NCBI GenBank assembly: GCA_002469525.1
Contig: DKME01000114.1
Location: 1-6,970 of the forward strand
Reading direction: 5' to 3'
Source of the DNA: Actinobacteria bacterium UBA7422
GTDB lineage: Bacteria > Actinomycetota > Actinomycetes > S36-B12
Length of the DNA: 6,970 nucleotides
In this document: positions 6,060-6,970 of the stretch, piece after piece
Layout: the number at the start of each line of letters is the position of its first letter
Position numbering within the stretch: position 1 is the first letter of the stretch
Program-made: the position numbers and the translations under genes
The notes under the pieces: generated by a model
What the model was told of the DNA's origin: nothing
Databases searched by the model: none
Seen by the model: the letters and a program-made list of their open reading frames with translations, nothing else

Positions 6060-6792
6060 CGTTGGGCACGTAGGTCTTTAGGCCTAGCTCCTTGAGCAAG
6101 AAGTACGTGGTGGCAATTGCCGCGGTAATGACCGGCTTACCAAGTCGATCCTGAACGACCTGCACCGCTTCCAATGATGGCATTTGAACACAAGCGGACA
6201 AAATGATTACTTCCGCGTCACTGTGGTCAAGGTCCTCAACGATTCGATCAAGATTCATTGGGTCTTGTGCGCCGACCTCAAGGTTGTTTGCGATTTCCAA
6301 GGCAATGAAGTCGGTTACTTCGACACCTGAGTTCTCGATATAACCGACAACCTGCTCCGTGAGTGGGCGCATATAAGGAGCGATCAAAGCAACCTTCTTG
6401 ACTCCCATTATTTGAAGAGCATCAACTATCGCTCCGGCACTCGTAACGACCGGGGCTGGGGATCCGTTCTCGATTGCGATTTTGCTTAGCCGTTCCTGCG
6501 ATGTGCAGTGATAACCATTCCCGCGCGTCATAATTGCCACCAGACACGCGTAGCCCATGACGTCAACAGCGGCGTCAGAGAGTTCTATCGCGCAACGACC
6601 GGAATCGTTGTCCATCGCTTCAAGTTCCTCTTTGGTCACCGACTTCATGCGCATGCGTGAGGAATGAAATGTGAATTTCTCAGGCTCGACTAACTCACGT
6701 GCATGGAGCATGGCTGGAATTTCCGTCTCCATGGTCACATTAGAACTAGGAACAATTAACCCTACGCGAAATTTCGTTTTTGTCTCAGACAT
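6031..6792 (-). CDS. Maleate cis-trans isomerase (Asp/Glu racemase superfamily)
   Basis: This 253-residue cytosolic enzyme is expected to convert maleate to fumarate without a cofactor. The N-terminal VPSSNVTMETE (14-24, Asn18 for carboxylate binding) and the two catalytic cysteines, Cys83 in GYACLVAIM and Cys201 in LSACVQMPS, sit where the Asp/Glu racemase/maleate isomerase family has them; spacing and length match NicE-type maleate isomerases. FHSSRMRMK (42-50) and APYMRPLT (138-145) are also characteristic. Arylmalonate decarboxylases share the fold but keep only one of these cysteines, so isomerase is favoured. The start is the ATG at 6790-6792: it follows the FAH-family stop codon by one base (TGA C ATG), implying translational coupling. 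A longer reading from 6858 would overlap that gene by 65 bases and is rejected. In gentisate or nicotinate catabolism this step feeds fumarate into the TCA cycle. Confidence 0.9.
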   Translation of the reverse strand: MSETKTKFRVGLIVPSSNVTMETEIPAMLHARELVEPEKFTFHSSRMRMKSVTKEELEAMDNDSGRCAIELSDAAVDVMGYACLVAIMTRGNGYHCTSQERLSKIAIENGSPAPVVTSAGAIVDALQIMGVKKVALIAPYMRPLTEQVVGYIENSGVEVTDFIALEIANNLEVGAQDPMNLDRIVEDLDHSDAEVIILSACVQMPSLEAVQVVQDRLGKPVITAAIATTYFLLKELGLKTYVPNAGELLNGSY

Positions 6793-6793
6793 G

Positions 6794-6970
6794 TCAGACC
6801 GCCACAACTGGATTGGAAAGTGTTCCAATAGATTGAATCGTGCACGCAACAACGTCACCAGGTTGAAGGAATGTCGGTGGAGTCATTGCCGCGCCAACGC
6901 CCTGGGGTGAACCGGTCGCAATGACGTCACCAGGTTCCAGTGTCACACCGGAGGTGATGTCTTCAATGAG
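6794..6970 (-). CDS. Fumarylacetoacetate hydrolase (FAH) family protein, C-terminal part
   Basis: The last 58 residues of a gene that begins right of the window are present, ending in TGA at 6794-6796. The fragment contains LEPGDVIATGSPQGVG (about 11-26), PPTFLQPGDVV (31-41) and IGTLSNPV (48-55), which together form the standard C-terminal core of the FAH family (PF01557). Members are metal-dependent and hydrolyse C-C bonds or decarboxylate beta-diketo acids, for example fumarylpyruvate or maleylpyruvate hydrolases at the end of the gentisate pathway. Its stop codon is one base from the maleate isomerase start, so the two are co-translated. A maleylpyruvate hydrolase releasing maleate for the isomerase would make biochemical sense, but the metal-binding glutamates are outside the window and the substrate cannot be read. 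The gene is too short here for more than a family call. Confidence 0.85.
   Translation of the reverse strand, partial: LIEDITSGVTLEPGDVIATGSPQGVGAAMTPPTFLQPGDVVACTIQSIGTLSNPVVAV

Noticed and set aside
6793..6858. Longer N terminus for the maleate isomerase starting at 6858
   Set aside because: It would overlap the FAH-family coding sequence by 65 bases, adds 22 residues unlike the family, and the ATG at 6790-6792 sits one base after the upstream stop codon.
6845..6934. Near-identical 18-base direct repeat (6845-6862 and 6917-6934) in the FAH-family gene
   Set aside because: Both copies encode the PGDV(I/V)A strand that occurs twice in the normal FAH fold, 24 codons apart; it reflects protein structure, not a mobile or regulatory repeat.

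Overview
The window is bacterial. It has tightly packed genes, AGGAGG-type ribosome binding sites and a one-base stop/start junction. Base composition looks roughly balanced by eye (not counted). The taxon cannot be fixed from the sequence; a mid-GC actinobacterium or proteobacterium would fit. No RNA gene, insertion sequence, CRISPR array or phage gene was seen, and no stretch over 300 bases lacks a gene.

Layout: at the left edge the 3' part of a phytoene-dehydrogenase-like FAD oxidoreductase reads rightward (1-759). Everything else reads leftward, so in transcription order from the right edge the genes are: the end of a fumarylacetoacetate hydrolase (FAH) family gene (6794-6970, partial); a maleate cis-trans isomerase (6031-6792); a luciferase-like (LLM) FMN-dependent monooxygenase (4779-5879); a flavin reductase (4096-4722); a two-domain enzyme joining a salicylyl-CoA/2-aminobenzoyl-CoA type FAD hydroxylase to an old-yellow-enzyme (OYE) reductase (1635-3986); and a PF04199 cyclase/isatin-hydrolase-like metal hydrolase (801-1568). 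The rightward gene and the cyclase converge across a long inverted repeat at 730-790.

Together the leftward genes look like a catabolic cluster for an aromatic or N-heterocyclic compound. Two oxygenase systems act on rings: LLM plus flavin reductase, and the CoA-ester hydroxylase/reductase. The cyclase-family hydrolase can open a cyclic amide or split an amide, the FAH-family enzyme can cut a C-C bond in a ring-fission product, and maleate isomerase delivers fumarate to central metabolism. The substrate is not determined. Two readings fit: a gentisate-like route (salicylyl-CoA to gentisate to maleylpyruvate to maleate to fumarate), or an isatin/anthranilate or other N-heterocycle route. No CoA ligase, thioesterase or ring-cleaving dioxygenase lies in the window.

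The most unusual points are the OYE domain of the fusion protein, which has lost three residues normally important in that fold; a terminator-like hairpin between the monooxygenase and its likely reductase; and several repeat or palindromic elements in the gaps that look like operators. The original start choices of three genes were moved inward because the ribosome binding site or the upstream stop codon decides them.
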